64,000 nucleotides of DNA from Alphaproteobacteria bacterium UBA3760. GTDB taxonomy: Bacteria > Pseudomonadota > Alphaproteobacteria > Rs-D84. The stretch is from the NCBI GenBank assembly GCA_002371155.1, contig DFGC01000010.1, forward strand, positions 22,599 to 86,598. The letters are read 5' to 3'. A model generated the notes under the pieces. That model made no database searches. It saw only the letters and a list, made by a program, of their open reading frames with translations, and had not been told where the DNA came from. Made by a program: the position numbers and the translations under genes. Positions 37,833 through 46,219 of the stretch are shown piece after piece. Position 1 is the first letter of the stretch; every line of letters begins with the position of its first letter.

Positions 37833-38144
37833 TTATTCAAACCAAATTTCAACACGATCGTCCCCAGATATCGTCCCGGACGATGTTTTAACGGGAATTG
37901 TCACCTCGCTTTTTGATACGGTCACGGTTCCGTTATTCGCAGTGACCCCGGTCACAATCGCCCCCGTCCCAGATTCAACAACATTTGTTGATGTCAATTT
38001 GTCTTGTTTTGTTGCGTCCATATGGTTGTATGCACCATCAACATATGATGCCGCCGCAACCACAGACGATTTGTCCACTTCGCCCGCGGCAAACGCCGGG
38101 ATGACCAAGAATATTGCAACAAAAACACAAAGCAACTCTCTCAT
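37833..38144 (-). CDS. Small exported protein of the fibre-like cluster
   Basis: 103 residues. Signal peptide (MRELLCVFVAIFLVIPAFA), then a helix (VVAAASYVDGAYNHMDATKQDKL) like the one in the neighbouring secreted proteins, and a Thr/Val/Gly beta region. It is the last of four minus-strand exported genes. No strong ribosome site. Function unknown. Confidence 0.6.
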   Translation of the reverse strand: MRELLCVFVAIFLVIPAFAAGEVDKSSVVAAASYVDGAYNHMDATKQDKLTSTNVVESGTGAIVTGVTANNGTVTVSKSEVTIPVKTSSGTISGDDRVEIWFE

Positions 38145-38232
38145 ATCGTATAAAAAAATCTGGAAATTTTATCGAACATCATTATACACGATATTGATAA
38201 AATTGTCCAGATTAAAAATTAATATTTTATTA

Positions 38233-39282
38233 TTAGTTTGCCTTGTATGTGACCGTTCCTGCCGAAATCGTGGCTGTTTTGTCTGATGTATTGCCGGTCA
38301 ATCCGGTAACGGCCTGGGTTTGTGTCAAATCAACATTGGCCAAAATCTTGTCTGTTGCCGGTGTATCAGACCCCCATGTGTCCATAACGGTAATCTTGGC
38401 ATTTGCCGTGCCGGTAACCGCACCCGTTTGAACCCCCAATCCGCTAAGGTCATATGTCACCGTTGCACCATTTACCGCCGCCGCAGCAGTTGCCGCCGCG
38501 CCTGTCGTTGTTGCATAGTTGCCAGACAAACCGTCGATTGCCGTTCTAACCGCTTTTTCGGTCACCAATTTATTTTCACTCGCGTTGGCAGCGTCTGCGG
38601 CAATTGAATTAACAACTGTGCCGGTCTTGAAATTGTCGGTCTCTAAATTACTGATGGTTGTGGAATCTGCATCGATTGTGCCACCGGTAATCGTTGCACC
38701 CGAAACCGTCCCACCAGAAATCGCTGCATTTTGAACCGTGCCACCGGAAATATTTTTGTTTGTCAATGTCTGTGTCCCGGTTTCTGTGACCATGCCATTG
38801 ATTGCGGTTGCGACGGCTTTCTCGGTCACCAATTTTTCATCAGATGCAGTGGTATCGGTTTTGATACCCGCCGATGTTGCCAATGCGGCACTGTTGAAAT
38901 TATCTGTTTCCAAATTGGTAATAGAATTTCCCGTGCCATTCGCATCAATTGTTTTGTTGGTCAATGTTGCCTTGCCATCTGCGGTCAATGCCCCAGATGC
39001 GGTTTCCGAAACTTTATTGATTGCACGGATTGCCGCGTTATATGCACCCTTGACATATCCAGCCGTTGCGACATTGCCGTCATTTTGACCCTCGAGTGCC
39101 AACGCATATTTTGGACCATCACCCGCAGTGACGTTATCCGCCGTCTGGACAGCCGCCTGTTCCACTGGGACCTTGGTAATATTGGTTGGCGCGCCGGGGA
39201 CAATCTCGCCCACGGCCGCATTTGCCGCCATCGGTAAAATCGCCAAAGCCGCAATAACCGAAATATTCAAAAATTTTTTCAT
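38233..39282 (-). CDS. Exported phage-tail-fibre-like repetitive protein
   Basis: 349 residues. Signal peptide (MKKFLNISVIAALAILPMAANA). The mature part has the repeats of phage tail fibres and trimeric adhesins: TLTNKTIDANGTGNSI and TLTNKNISGGTV, paired ITNLETDNF / ISNLETDNF, and paired EKLVTEKAV blocks. It is very rich in Thr, Ala, Gly and Asn and nearly free of Cys and Trp. GGAGAGAACGAG fixes the start at 39282. A (TTTG)10 repeat in the leader makes length-dependent expression possible. Likely a surface-exposed fibrous protein. Confidence 0.72.
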   Translation of the reverse strand: MKKFLNISVIAALAILPMAANAAVGEIVPGAPTNITKVPVEQAAVQTADNVTAGDGPKYALALEGQNDGNVATAGYVKGAYNAAIRAINKVSETASGALTADGKATLTNKTIDANGTGNSITNLETDNFNSAALATSAGIKTDTTASDEKLVTEKAVATAINGMVTETGTQTLTNKNISGGTVQNAAISGGTVSGATITGGTIDADSTTISNLETDNFKTGTVVNSIAADAANASENKLVTEKAVRTAIDGLSGNYATTTGAAATAAAAVNGATVTYDLSGLGVQTGAVTGTANAKITVMDTWGSDTPATDKILANVDLTQTQAVTGLTGNTSDKTATISAGTVTYKAN

Positions 39283-39300
39283 TCTCGTTCTCTCCAATCG

Positions 39301-39340
39301 TTTGTTTGTTTGTTTGTTTGTTTGTTTGTTTGTTTGTTTG
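39301..39340. repeat. Tetranucleotide repeat (TTTG)10
   Basis: Ten perfect tandem copies, 40 bases, reading (CAAA)10 on the coding strand of the fibre-like gene. It ends 18 bases before that start codon and begins about 20 bases after a TATAAT hexamer at 39360-39365 (minus strand), so it lies in the transcribed leader. Confidence 0.97.
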
Positions 39341-39416
39341 ACCGTTTTTATTTAACTACATTATATCACAAAACGGGTTCTAAAAAAAACGATATAATGC
39401 ATAAATTTTTACTTTT

Positions 39417-39887
39417 TTATGGTTTCAAGAATCCTGAATCCCAACTGTCTTCAACTTCGACGGCTTGCCACGAACCAACACCGTTTGCATCGGTTTTGAA
39501 AACATATGTTGCGTTGTTTTCGGTTTCACCCAAATTCAGCCCGACAACATTTTTTCCGTCTTGTGTTTTGGTTATTTCGATACCTGTCCCATCAGTGTAT
39601 TCCTGAGCATTGTTAATGTTAGTTATCGCGGTTTTCAATTCACTAATTGCACCGGTGACGGTTTCTGCCTTTGTCCCCATTGCGGTATCGCCAACCTTGT
39701 CGGATATTGCTTTGGCATCATCCTTGGCGGATTTATACACATATTGCAAACCTTCATCTACATACCCCTTGGTCGTCAATGCCGCCGCCGTTGCATCCGG
39801 TTGACTAACGGGGTCATCTGCGTATGCTGCGCCGACCGAAACCGCTGATATTGATGCCATCAAAGTCCATAAAACGCTTTTCTTCAT
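39417..39887 (-). CDS. Exported protein of the fibre-like cluster
   Basis: 156 residues. Signal peptide to YADD, then a helical region (KGYVDEGLQYVYKSAKDDAKAI), a GDTAMGTKAETVTGAISEL block and a beta-rich end that stops in WDSGFLKP. AGGAGAAATAG precedes the start. It shares the Thr/Asn-rich composition and the terminal D-x-GFL ending with the gene upstream. Probably surface-associated; no named family. Confidence 0.62.
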   Translation of the reverse strand: MKKSVLWTLMASISAVSVGAAYADDPVSQPDATAAALTTKGYVDEGLQYVYKSAKDDAKAISDKVGDTAMGTKAETVTGAISELKTAITNINNAQEYTDGTGIEITKTQDGKNVVGLNLGETENNATYVFKTDANGVGSWQAVEVEDSWDSGFLKP

Positions 39888-39923
39888 CTATTTCTCCTCC
39901 ATTTTTTTGTTCATTTAATTTTT

Positions 39924-40547
39924 TTATTGTAATAAAAATCCTGGGTCAAAATTATGCACGACATTTGCGCCGGGAATTTGACTGATTTTTTGGTTCAGAT
40001 TATCGATTTCTTGATTTATTTCGTCAATTTCGTTTGGCAAAGTCATGATTTCATCAGTCAAACTAATTGTTTTGCCGTCAAAAACGATACCGTCCCCAGA
40101 TTCTAAATTTTCTTGTTTTGTAGATATTTCCGTTTCTAAATCCGTAACGCGTTGCGCCAAATCCAATGTGGCGGGACTGTCAATCACGGGTTGTTGTTGC
40201 TGTTGTTGCTGTTGCGCAGAACTTGTTGATAACTTGGAACTCAATCCCTTGATAACACTATTATGCAGGGCGGACAACCGCATCGAATTATTGTTGTTGA
40301 CCGGTTTTTCTGCAACACTTATCGAATTGTTTGTGTTTGTCGGTGTGCTTGACAATCCAAACGCACGCACAGACGATGCGCGCGGACTCGCCGGTAATTT
40401 GGTCAGGCTTGTTTTGTTGATATTATTTTGGGTGTTATTGGTTGTGTTGATGCCAAATTTTTTTACTGTTGGCGCTGCGAACACCTGGGATGCCGACATA
40501 CCCAAAATAACCGACACAAACATCAAAAACATCGCGCTTTGACGCAA
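39924..40547 (-). CDS. Exported protein with poly-Gln tract and coiled coil, TTG start
   Basis: 207 residues. A TTG codon at 40547 stands 6 bases after AAAGGAG, and no ATG is as well placed. Signal peptide to FAA near residue 25, an Asn/Ser/Thr linker, eight consecutive Gln encoded by mixed CAA/CAG (40191-40214), then a Glu/Ile/Asn-rich coiled-coil (ITLPNEIDEINQEIDNLNQ-like heptads), and the ending FDPGFLLQ. The C-terminal D-x-GFL is shared with the next gene. Function unknown. Confidence 0.62.
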   Translation of the reverse strand: MRQSAMFLMFVSVILGMSASQVFAAPTVKKFGINTTNNTQNNINKTSLTKLPASPRASSVRAFGLSSTPTNTNNSISVAEKPVNNNNSMRLSALHNSVIKGLSSKLSTSSAQQQQQQQQPVIDSPATLDLAQRVTDLETEISTKQENLESGDGIVFDGKTISLTDEIMTLPNEIDEINQEIDNLNQKISQIPGANVVHNFDPGFLLQ

Positions 40548-40730
40548 TATGAACTCCTTTGTGTGTTGTATTATATCATAAAAATGCCTTAAAAATAGTG
40601 TTGCGATAAATATAATTTTAATATTTTATGCTTGACTTTCGGCTTTTTGTTGGAAACCCCGAAATATTATTGAATTTATTTTTTGTGGTTATTATAATGA
40701 TTTTCGTCATATGGTTATAGGGAGATGTTT

Positions 40731-41420
40731 ATGAAAAAAATTCTTTTGTTCTTGTGTATGGTTTTTATTACAAATACCGCCAATGCCCGGGTTGAATATT
40801 ACGCGTCGGCAAAATTTGGGTTGGGGGACACAACAATATATTTGGATGGCGATACCAATTTGGGTGATTGGTTGGTCCAAGAATCTGAACATAATACCGG
40901 ACTCGATGGATTTAATTATGATGCGTCGGGATTGTTATTTGAAATATCTCCGGCGGTTGGCATTGATTGGAGCATGAATAATACATACGGCACAAAAAGC
41001 AAATATGGTTGGTTTCATCTGCGGTTAGAGGGCGAAATCGGATACAATCATTATAATGAGAAAGGAGACCTAAAATATTTTTATGCGGTTACCGATAAAA
41101 CAAAAATCAGTTTTAATCAAATGTTTATATTGACGAACGGATATATGGATTTTCATATTGATAACATTATTCCGTATGTTGGTGCGGGAATTGGATATGG
41201 TTTTGGCAACCAAGATGTGACATTGGAAAATGAATTTGGCGAATTCAATGATTCTGGGTCAGATGACGGAATAATTTATGCATTGCATTTGGGTATGGCA
41301 TATAAATATTCCGATATAACAACATTCGATTTAGGATTCCGTCGCGTTTGGGCACCAACCACGGACGACGGCAAATATGTTTTTGATTCTGTGCGTTTTG
41401 GGGCGCGGTTCCGGATATAA
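40731..41420 (+). CDS. Small outer-membrane beta-barrel protein
   Basis: 229 residues; start 40731 with GGGAG at the right distance. Signal peptide (KKILLFLCMVFITNTANA), then strands such as EYYASAKFGLGD, IPYVGAGIGYGFGN and ALHLGMAYKYSD, ending in VRFGARFRI. The size and the GAGIGYGF block are those of eight-stranded OmpA/OmpW or opacity-like barrels. Strong terminator follows. Confidence 0.75.
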   Translation: MKKILLFLCMVFITNTANARVEYYASAKFGLGDTTIYLDGDTNLGDWLVQESEHNTGLDGFNYDASGLLFEISPAVGIDWSMNNTYGTKSKYGWFHLRLEGEIGYNHYNEKGDLKYFYAVTDKTKISFNQMFILTNGYMDFHIDNIIPYVGAGIGYGFGNQDVTLENEFGEFNDSGSDDGIIYALHLGMAYKYSDITTFDLGFRRVWAPTTDDGKYVFDSVRFGARFRI

Positions 41421-41444
41421 ATCAACAACATAAATTGTGATAAT

Positions 41445-41481
41445 AAAACGGGCAAGTTCATGATATATCTGCCCGTTTTTA
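41445..41481 (+). terminator. Terminator after the small barrel gene
   Basis: AAAACGGGC and GCCCGTTTT stem with a T-run; marks the left edge of the accessory region. Confidence 0.8.
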
Positions 41482-41629
41482 TATCGATACAATTACTCAG
41501 TTTATTGTTGTTTTTTATACAATGTGATATATGGCAATTTGTCCATGTTTACATAGTTAAACATTCTGTAGTTTGGTCTTTTTGTACTGGGCGATAAAGT
41601 ATATTTTTTTAAATGAGATTTTGGAAGAT

Positions 41630-42610
41630 ATGGATAAAGCATATGTTCGTAGATTTTCGGTTGCGCTGGAAGTATCTAACCCAGATGAACGTGCAAAAAT
41701 TAATGCGTGGAAACGTGTGTTTCAAAAGTACGATATGGAAATTTCTGACGAAGATATCAAAGGGTTGATAAATAAATATCAGGTTCCAATATCTATGATT
41801 GAAACGGCTGTCAAAAATGCAAAAATCGTGAACAATATCAATTTCGTTGATTATACTTTGGAACATTTAACAATGGCTATGACTGGCAAAGTAAAGAGAC
41901 AGAAAAAGTCAAACAGTGTAAAATTTAATACAAAACTGTTGAATACGGATATTGATTTAGAAAAATTAGCAAATCAAATCAATAACAAGAAATTGCATAA
42001 TTTTTCGTTATGCCTTTATGGTGCGCCTGGAACCGGAAAAACAGCTTTTTGTGAACATTTGGCGGACTTGTTAGGATTAAATATAATAAAAAAACGTGCA
42101 AGCGATATAAATAGTAAATGGGTTGGTGAAACCGAACAAAATATTGCAAAAGCATTTCAAGAAGCCCATGCCCAAAAAGCCATGTTGGTTTTTGATGAAG
42201 CGGACAGTTTTTTGATGGATCGTACCCATGCTGGACATTCTTGGGAAGTAAGCAGTGTTAATGAAATGTTAACCCAAATGGAATCGGCTGAATATCCGTT
42301 CGTTTGTACAACCAATTTGATGGATAACATAGATAAAGCAGCTCTGCGCAGATTTTCTTTCAAGGTCAAATATGATTTTTTGAAACCAGATCAAGTGATA
42401 ACCGCCTTCAAAGATTTTTTCAAACAAGACGTGTCAAAAGAAGAAATTGTTGATTTGGTGAATCTTGCGCCTGGGGATTTTGCGGTGGTGAAAAATCAAG
42501 CTGATTTACTGGATATTACGGATAAATCCGAATTGTTATCCAGATTGCGTCATGAACAACAGGTTAAAAATTGTCGTGAACACAAAGTAAAAATAGGATT
42601 TCATTTTTAA
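41630..42610 (+). CDS. AAA+ ATPase, N-terminally truncated
   Basis: 326 residues. A full AAA+ module is present: Walker A GAPGTGKT near residue 131, Walker B MLVFDEADSF, sensor 1 VCTTNLMDN, and the Arg-finger block DKAALRRFSF. But residues 1-30 (MDKAYVRRFSVALEVSNPDERAKIN) look like the tail of an earlier AAA+ module with the same DKA-x-x-RRF block, so the protein appears to be the second half of a two-module ATPase. The ATG has only a crowded GGAAG site. It may be a remnant; if expressed, the second ATPase domain is intact. Confidence 0.65.
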   Translation: MDKAYVRRFSVALEVSNPDERAKINAWKRVFQKYDMEISDEDIKGLINKYQVPISMIETAVKNAKIVNNINFVDYTLEHLTMAMTGKVKRQKKSNSVKFNTKLLNTDIDLEKLANQINNKKLHNFSLCLYGAPGTGKTAFCEHLADLLGLNIIKKRASDINSKWVGETEQNIAKAFQEAHAQKAMLVFDEADSFLMDRTHAGHSWEVSSVNEMLTQMESAEYPFVCTTNLMDNIDKAALRRFSFKVKYDFLKPDQVITAFKDFFKQDVSKEEIVDLVNLAPGDFAVVKNQADLLDITDKSELLSRLRHEQQVKNCREHKVKIGFHF

Positions 42611-42656
42611 TCATATTTAGTATATCATAACAATAGATTAAACAAATGGATTACGC

Positions 42657-44120
42657 ATGATGAAAATATCAAAATCAGATTATGTGCTTGGAATAAAATG
42701 CCCAAATGCAATATGGTTCAAGAAATACCGCAAAGACATAGAAACAGAAAAGAATCAGGCAGTATTGGATAATGGAACTGCGGTTGGTGAATTGGCTTGT
42801 GATAGATTTCCTGGTGGTGTTCGTATTACCGCTAAACCATGGGAAGAAGCTGCAATTACACAAACCAAATCAGCAATATCAGAAAACGTGCCATTTATTT
42901 ATGAAGCAACATTAAGTACCAATACAGGTGAATATTGTGCTGTGGATATTCTGCGGAACAACAATGATGGCACCTGGGATATTATAGAGGTTAAATCAAC
43001 CACATCGCCCAAGGATTATCACATCATTGATGCATCTTTCCAACGATATGTTTTTACACAGTGCGGCATTAAAATACGAAATTGTTTTATACTGACCCTG
43101 AATCCGGAATACAGTCGCCATGGTGCGCTGGACATAGATGCACTTTTTGCGATGCACGATGTGACCGCAGAACTGCAAGATTTAGATACAGTTAGGGCGA
43201 ATGTTGCGCGTATTCGTGCAATCTTGGATGGACCAGAACTTGGTATCGCAATATCCAAGGCGAAGTGTAATCGGTTTTATGAATGTGGCTATAAATGCCA
43301 TTGTTGGCGTGGTGTTCCCGAATATTCTGTTTTTGATGCGTTCAAGGGACGGGCCGCCGATGAAATCTATGCTGAATATGGTGCTGACCTGCATAATGTT
43401 CCGGTGGAACTGAGAGAGCAGCAGATGCACCCAGGCGACATCGAGGCTTATCTGGGTAATATCGATGTAATAAATAAAGATATTTTGCGTGACTTTACGA
43501 AGAAATTACATTGGCCATTATACTTTTTGGATTATGAATCAATAATGTCTGCGGTACCAATGTTTGATAATTCTCGGGCCTATCAACAGATTTGTTTTCA
43601 ATTTTCATTACATGTGCAGCAGATCCCTGGTGGCGAACCGGAACATTATGAATACCTGCATAACGAATCCGGCACAGACCCCAGACCAAGATTGATAAAA
43701 AAACTGATTGAAACAATCGACGATTCCGGATCAGTTATCGTCTATAACCAGGGATTTGAACAGGGACGGAACAGCGAAATGGCTCGTGATTTTCCTGAAT
43801 ATGCAGAACAACTGAATGCGATAAATGACCGCATGGTTGATTTGTTGATCCCGTTCCGGGAACGTGGCCTGTATCGTCCATGCCAGAAAGGCAGTGCTTC
43901 AATCAAACAGACTTTGCCGGCATTCGTTCCGGAAATGTCCTATGCGAACCTGGGCATACATAATGGTACCGAGGCCAGCGATCAATTCATGGCATTTATG
44001 ACAGGAAAGCAGACACCAGAAGAAAGCAAACAGATGATGTCAAACCTGCACGAATACTGCGGACAAGACACAATGGCAATGGTTCGGTTGCTTGATGTGA
44101 TACAGAATGCTTTAAAATAA
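42657..44120 (+). CDS. DUF2779 nuclease-like protein with PD-(D/E)xK and RNase H-like parts
   Basis: 487 residues. The first half has a Cas4/RecB-like nuclease core: AVDILRNNNDGTWDIIEVKSTT near residues 97-115 (Asp ... Glu-x-Lys) and a cysteine cluster CNRFYECGYKCHCW near 205-220 that could hold an iron-sulfur cluster. The second half is DUF2779, opening with PLYFLDYESI near residue 286 and ending with EYCGQDTMAM, like the Asp/Glu residues of DEDD exonucleases. Stands alone, with codon use unlike the core genes. A nucleic-acid processing role is inferred. Confidence 0.75.
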   Translation: MMKISKSDYVLGIKCPNAIWFKKYRKDIETEKNQAVLDNGTAVGELACDRFPGGVRITAKPWEEAAITQTKSAISENVPFIYEATLSTNTGEYCAVDILRNNNDGTWDIIEVKSTTSPKDYHIIDASFQRYVFTQCGIKIRNCFILTLNPEYSRHGALDIDALFAMHDVTAELQDLDTVRANVARIRAILDGPELGIAISKAKCNRFYECGYKCHCWRGVPEYSVFDAFKGRAADEIYAEYGADLHNVPVELREQQMHPGDIEAYLGNIDVINKDILRDFTKKLHWPLYFLDYESIMSAVPMFDNSRAYQQICFQFSLHVQQIPGGEPEHYEYLHNESGTDPRPRLIKKLIETIDDSGSVIVYNQGFEQGRNSEMARDFPEYAEQLNAINDRMVDLLIPFRERGLYRPCQKGSASIKQTLPAFVPEMSYANLGIHNGTEASDQFMAFMTGKQTPEESKQMMSNLHEYCGQDTMAMVRLLDVIQNALK

Positions 44121-44170
44121 ACCAAGGTGCCAATCGTCCCCGCGTTTGTTGGTATATTTTTTAACAATTA

Positions 44171-44491
44171 TTATTTAATATTTTTCTTGTATTCATCGCC
44201 CCATGCAGCCATGGCATTCAACACAGGTGATAATGTTGCGCCCAACTTTGTCATGCTGTATTCAACGCGTGGTGGAACTTCTGGATAAACTTTTCTGGAT
44301 ACCAAACCTTTACTTTCTAATTCACGCAGGTTATCTGTCAAAACCTTTTGACTGCAACCGATGCTGCGTTGTAATTCACCGAATCTTTTTACACCAACTA
44401 ACAGGTCGCGTATAATCAAAACATTCCACTTATTACCAATCAGTGTTAAAACTGTCGCTACTGGGCATTCCGGCAAATCAGATTTTTTCAT
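44171..44491 (-). CDS. HxlR-family transcriptional regulator
   Basis: 106 residues, a winged-helix DNA-binding dimer of the HxlR type: CPVATVLTLIGNKWNVLIIRDLL and FGELQRSIGCSQKVLTDNLRELESKGLV are the family core. The cysteine near residue 8 is the redox-sensing position in several members. Start 44491 follows AAAGGAAAAG. It is divergent from a cupin gene, and a palindrome fills the space between them, so it very likely controls that gene and itself. Confidence 0.88.
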   Translation of the reverse strand: MKKSDLPECPVATVLTLIGNKWNVLIIRDLLVGVKRFGELQRSIGCSQKVLTDNLRELESKGLVSRKVYPEVPPRVEYSMTKLGATLSPVLNAMAAWGDEYKKNIK

Positions 44492-44529
44492 TGTCTTTTC
44501 CTTTGTTTTACACAATAGTTTCTTTTATG

Positions 44530-44579
44530 ATACTATGTTATAAAAATGTGCCTACTTTACAAAATGTTTATAACAGTAT
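44530..44579. promoter_or_regulatory. Palindromic operator between HxlR and cupin genes
   Basis: ATACTATGTTATAAA at 44530-44544 and TTTATAACAGTAT at 44567-44579 are inverted copies except for a 2-base insertion, 22 bases apart. Position between divergent genes fits a regulator site; the right arm overlaps a possible -10 of the cupin gene. Confidence 0.6.
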
Positions 44580-44613
44580 AAAATAAATGCGCATAGAAAT
44601 AAAGGAGAATTTT

Positions 44614-44991
44614 ATGGCAAAATATTCATCAACAAATTTTGGAACAATGGCAGATGTTGCAAAGACAGAATATGGTAAGGCTTTTCTGCACGATGCGCTT
44701 GGCTTAACATCGGCGGAAATTTCGGTTAGTGTTATGCCTGCTGGTGCAAAATCGCCGTTTAATCATATTCACAAACAAAACGAAGAAATCTATATCTTTT
44801 TAACTGGTAACGGCACATTTACGGTCGATGATGACAAGATTGAAATTAAACCGGGAACTGCTATTCGTGTTGCAACTGGGGCGAAACGTGCGATGGAAAA
44901 TACAGGCACAACTGAAATGCAATATATATGTGTCCAGGCAAAAGAAAATTCGTTGACGCAATTCGCATTTGCCGATGCCGAGGTTTGTTAA
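44614..44991 (+). CDS. Small cupin-domain protein
   Basis: 125 residues. The first cupin motif is visible as PFNHIHKQNEEIYIFLTGNGTF (His, His, Glu metal ligands) and the second as GTAIRVATGAKRAMENTG, in which the usual second His is replaced. AAAGGAGAATTTT sets the start. An enzyme or binding protein with a metal site, probably for a small molecule sensed by the neighbouring HxlR regulator. Confidence 0.82.
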   Translation: MAKYSSTNFGTMADVAKTEYGKAFLHDALGLTSAEISVSVMPAGAKSPFNHIHKQNEEIYIFLTGNGTFTVDDDKIEIKPGTAIRVATGAKRAMENTGTTEMQYICVQAKENSLTQFAFADAEVC

Positions 44992-45004
44992 GGTGTATTA
45001 AAAC

Positions 45005-45028
45005 CAAGGTGCCAAACGGCACCTTTTT
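45005..45028. terminator. Convergent terminator between cupin and metK
   Basis: AAGGTGCC and GGCACCTT with a 4-base loop, followed by TTTT. Confidence 0.85.
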
Positions 45029-46038
45029 TAATTCTGTATTCCACAGATTCCCCGCCGGCAGAGTTTGGTATAAATCGGCTTGTCCAAACCGTATGCCTTT
45101 ATCAGTACGCTGGGTTTTTGATTGCACCAGAGATTAGAAAAGGAAACAACCCCGTTTTTAATCGTTTTAATCAGGCCACTGGGCAGTTCGGCACGCCCGA
45201 TGCACGAAGAGAGAAAGATAAAACATTCGTCATTGTCGGCTAGATTTTCGCACGCCAGGATACGAGCATACACATTAAGGGTTAAATCTGCCTTGCTGGG
45301 GTCCTTTGTCCATGGGCTGCCACCACCAATCGGACAGGCGGTAGAATAAAAGTCACACGCCAATTTTCGCCCTGTAATGCCACAGTCTGCTATGGAACCA
45401 TGATATGTATAACGTCCAGTACCATTTATGATAATGTGCGCTGGCTTTTCGCCTAGGACAGAAATCACAAATTCCGTTAGATCCTCATCGTGCAACATAG
45501 GTATTGCCACAATAGCGGTTTCTATTTTATCGTCGTTCAACGTGATTTGTGTCTTGATATCTATGCCAAGATTATCCGATGTGCGTGCTTTTTCGTACAG
45601 GGCTTTGTTCAGCTTTCGGGCCAAATATAATTCCCTATTTATCTTGCCTTCGCCTTGGCAGGCATAGCCAACAAATACCCCTTGATCGCCCCAGCCATCA
45701 GCATCAACCCCCTGGGAAATATCAGCGGACTGAACCCCGATCATGTTGATAACTTTGAGTTTATCCGGATCAATAGTATATTCTCCCCATATCTTGGAAT
45801 AGCGATCATCATAGCCGATTTCGGCAAGGGCGGCCTTAACATAGGCGGTCAAATCACCAAGTGGGGCAGATGTGGTAACTTCGCCCCCAAGGACGACATT
45901 GTTGTCCTTTATCAAGACTTCAACGGCATATTTGACCTGTGGATCTTGCTCGATTAAACGATCCAAAATATAACTGGAAATGTAATCGGCAACTTTATCT
46001 GGGTGTCCAAGCGACACCGCTTCTGCTGTTCTTTGCAT
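45028..46038 (-). CDS. metK: Divergent S-adenosylmethionine synthetase
   Basis: Makes S-adenosylmethionine from methionine and ATP. 336 residues, shorter than the usual ~385. Conserved blocks: AVSLGHPDKVAD near residue 6, GGEVTTSAPLG, QSADISQGVD followed by GWGDQG (usual GAGDQG), and DCGITGRKL. The P-loop is changed to GGGSPWTKD (usual GGGAFSGKD), and the last ~45 residues of normal MetK are missing. So it is a distant sub-branch, probably acquired. A SAM-II-like riboswitch, a 51-codon ORF and a hairpin over its AAAGGAG precede it. Confidence 0.85.
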   Translation of the reverse strand: MQRTAEAVSLGHPDKVADYISSYILDRLIEQDPQVKYAVEVLIKDNNVVLGGEVTTSAPLGDLTAYVKAALAEIGYDDRYSKIWGEYTIDPDKLKVINMIGVQSADISQGVDADGWGDQGVFVGYACQGEGKINRELYLARKLNKALYEKARTSDNLGIDIKTQITLNDDKIETAIVAIPMLHDEDLTEFVISVLGEKPAHIIINGTGRYTYHGSIADCGITGRKLACDFYSTACPIGGGSPWTKDPSKADLTLNVYARILACENLADNDECFIFLSSCIGRAELPSGLIKTIKNGVVSFSNLWCNQKPSVLIKAYGLDKPIYTKLCRRGICGIQN

Positions 46039-46150
46039 TATTCACTCCTTTGGTTTTTGCAATAAGAACCAAAGGTGGATTCATGTAGCTACCAACACAG
46101 GCAGAATTGCACTGTGCAAAATGCGGCATAAAATATAGGAAAAATTGCAT
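45995..46150 (-). CDS. 51-codon leader ORF overlapping metK
   Basis: ATG at 46150 stands 7 bases after AAGGAG, the ribosome site at the end of the SAM-II-like aptamer. The ORF runs through the metK ribosome site and overlaps the first 44 bases of metK in another frame. The peptide begins MQFFLYFMPHFAQC and has Cys, Met and Pro. Ribosomes translating it would melt the hairpin that covers the metK start, so the expected role is translational coupling rather than the peptide itself. Could be chance, but start site and position are good. Confidence 0.5.
   Translation of the reverse strand: MQFFLYFMPHFAQCNSACVGSYMNPPLVLIAKTKGVNNAKNSRSGVAWTPR
46046..46075 (-). promoter_or_regulatory. Hairpin hiding the metK ribosome site
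   Basis: CCTTTGGTT (46075-46067) and AACCAAAGG (46055-46047) form a 9-bp stem with an 11-base loop; the second strand contains most of the metK AAAGGAG. The first strand overlaps the 11-mer AATCCACCTTT (46081-46071) that can pair instead with AAAGGTGGATT in the aptamer at 46209-46199. Confidence 0.65.
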
Positions 46151-46157
46151 ATAACAA

Positions 46158-46213
46158 CTCCTTGTTTAGTCCATTTAGAGGTAGGACAAGTCAGGTTAAA
46201 TCCACCTTTAATG
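46158..46213 (-). promoter_or_regulatory. SAM-II-like riboswitch aptamer
   Basis: On the minus strand the leader opens with AGGTGGATTTAACC and continues, after the ACCTC strand, with CTAAATGGACTAAACAAGGAG. This follows the SAM-II layout: P1 around GATTTAAC, then the TAAATG ... CTAAA strand, then the ribosome site. GTCC in the loop can pair with GGAC to make the H-type pseudoknot. It directly precedes a metK, the expected context. Class assigned by eye from the consensus. Confidence 0.75.
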
Positions 46214-46219
46214 TTTTAT

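Noticed and set aside
40191..40214. Poly-Gln tract as a phase-variable repeat
   Set aside because: CAA and CAG codons are mixed, so the tract is not a perfect repeat, and changes in steps of three would not shift the frame.
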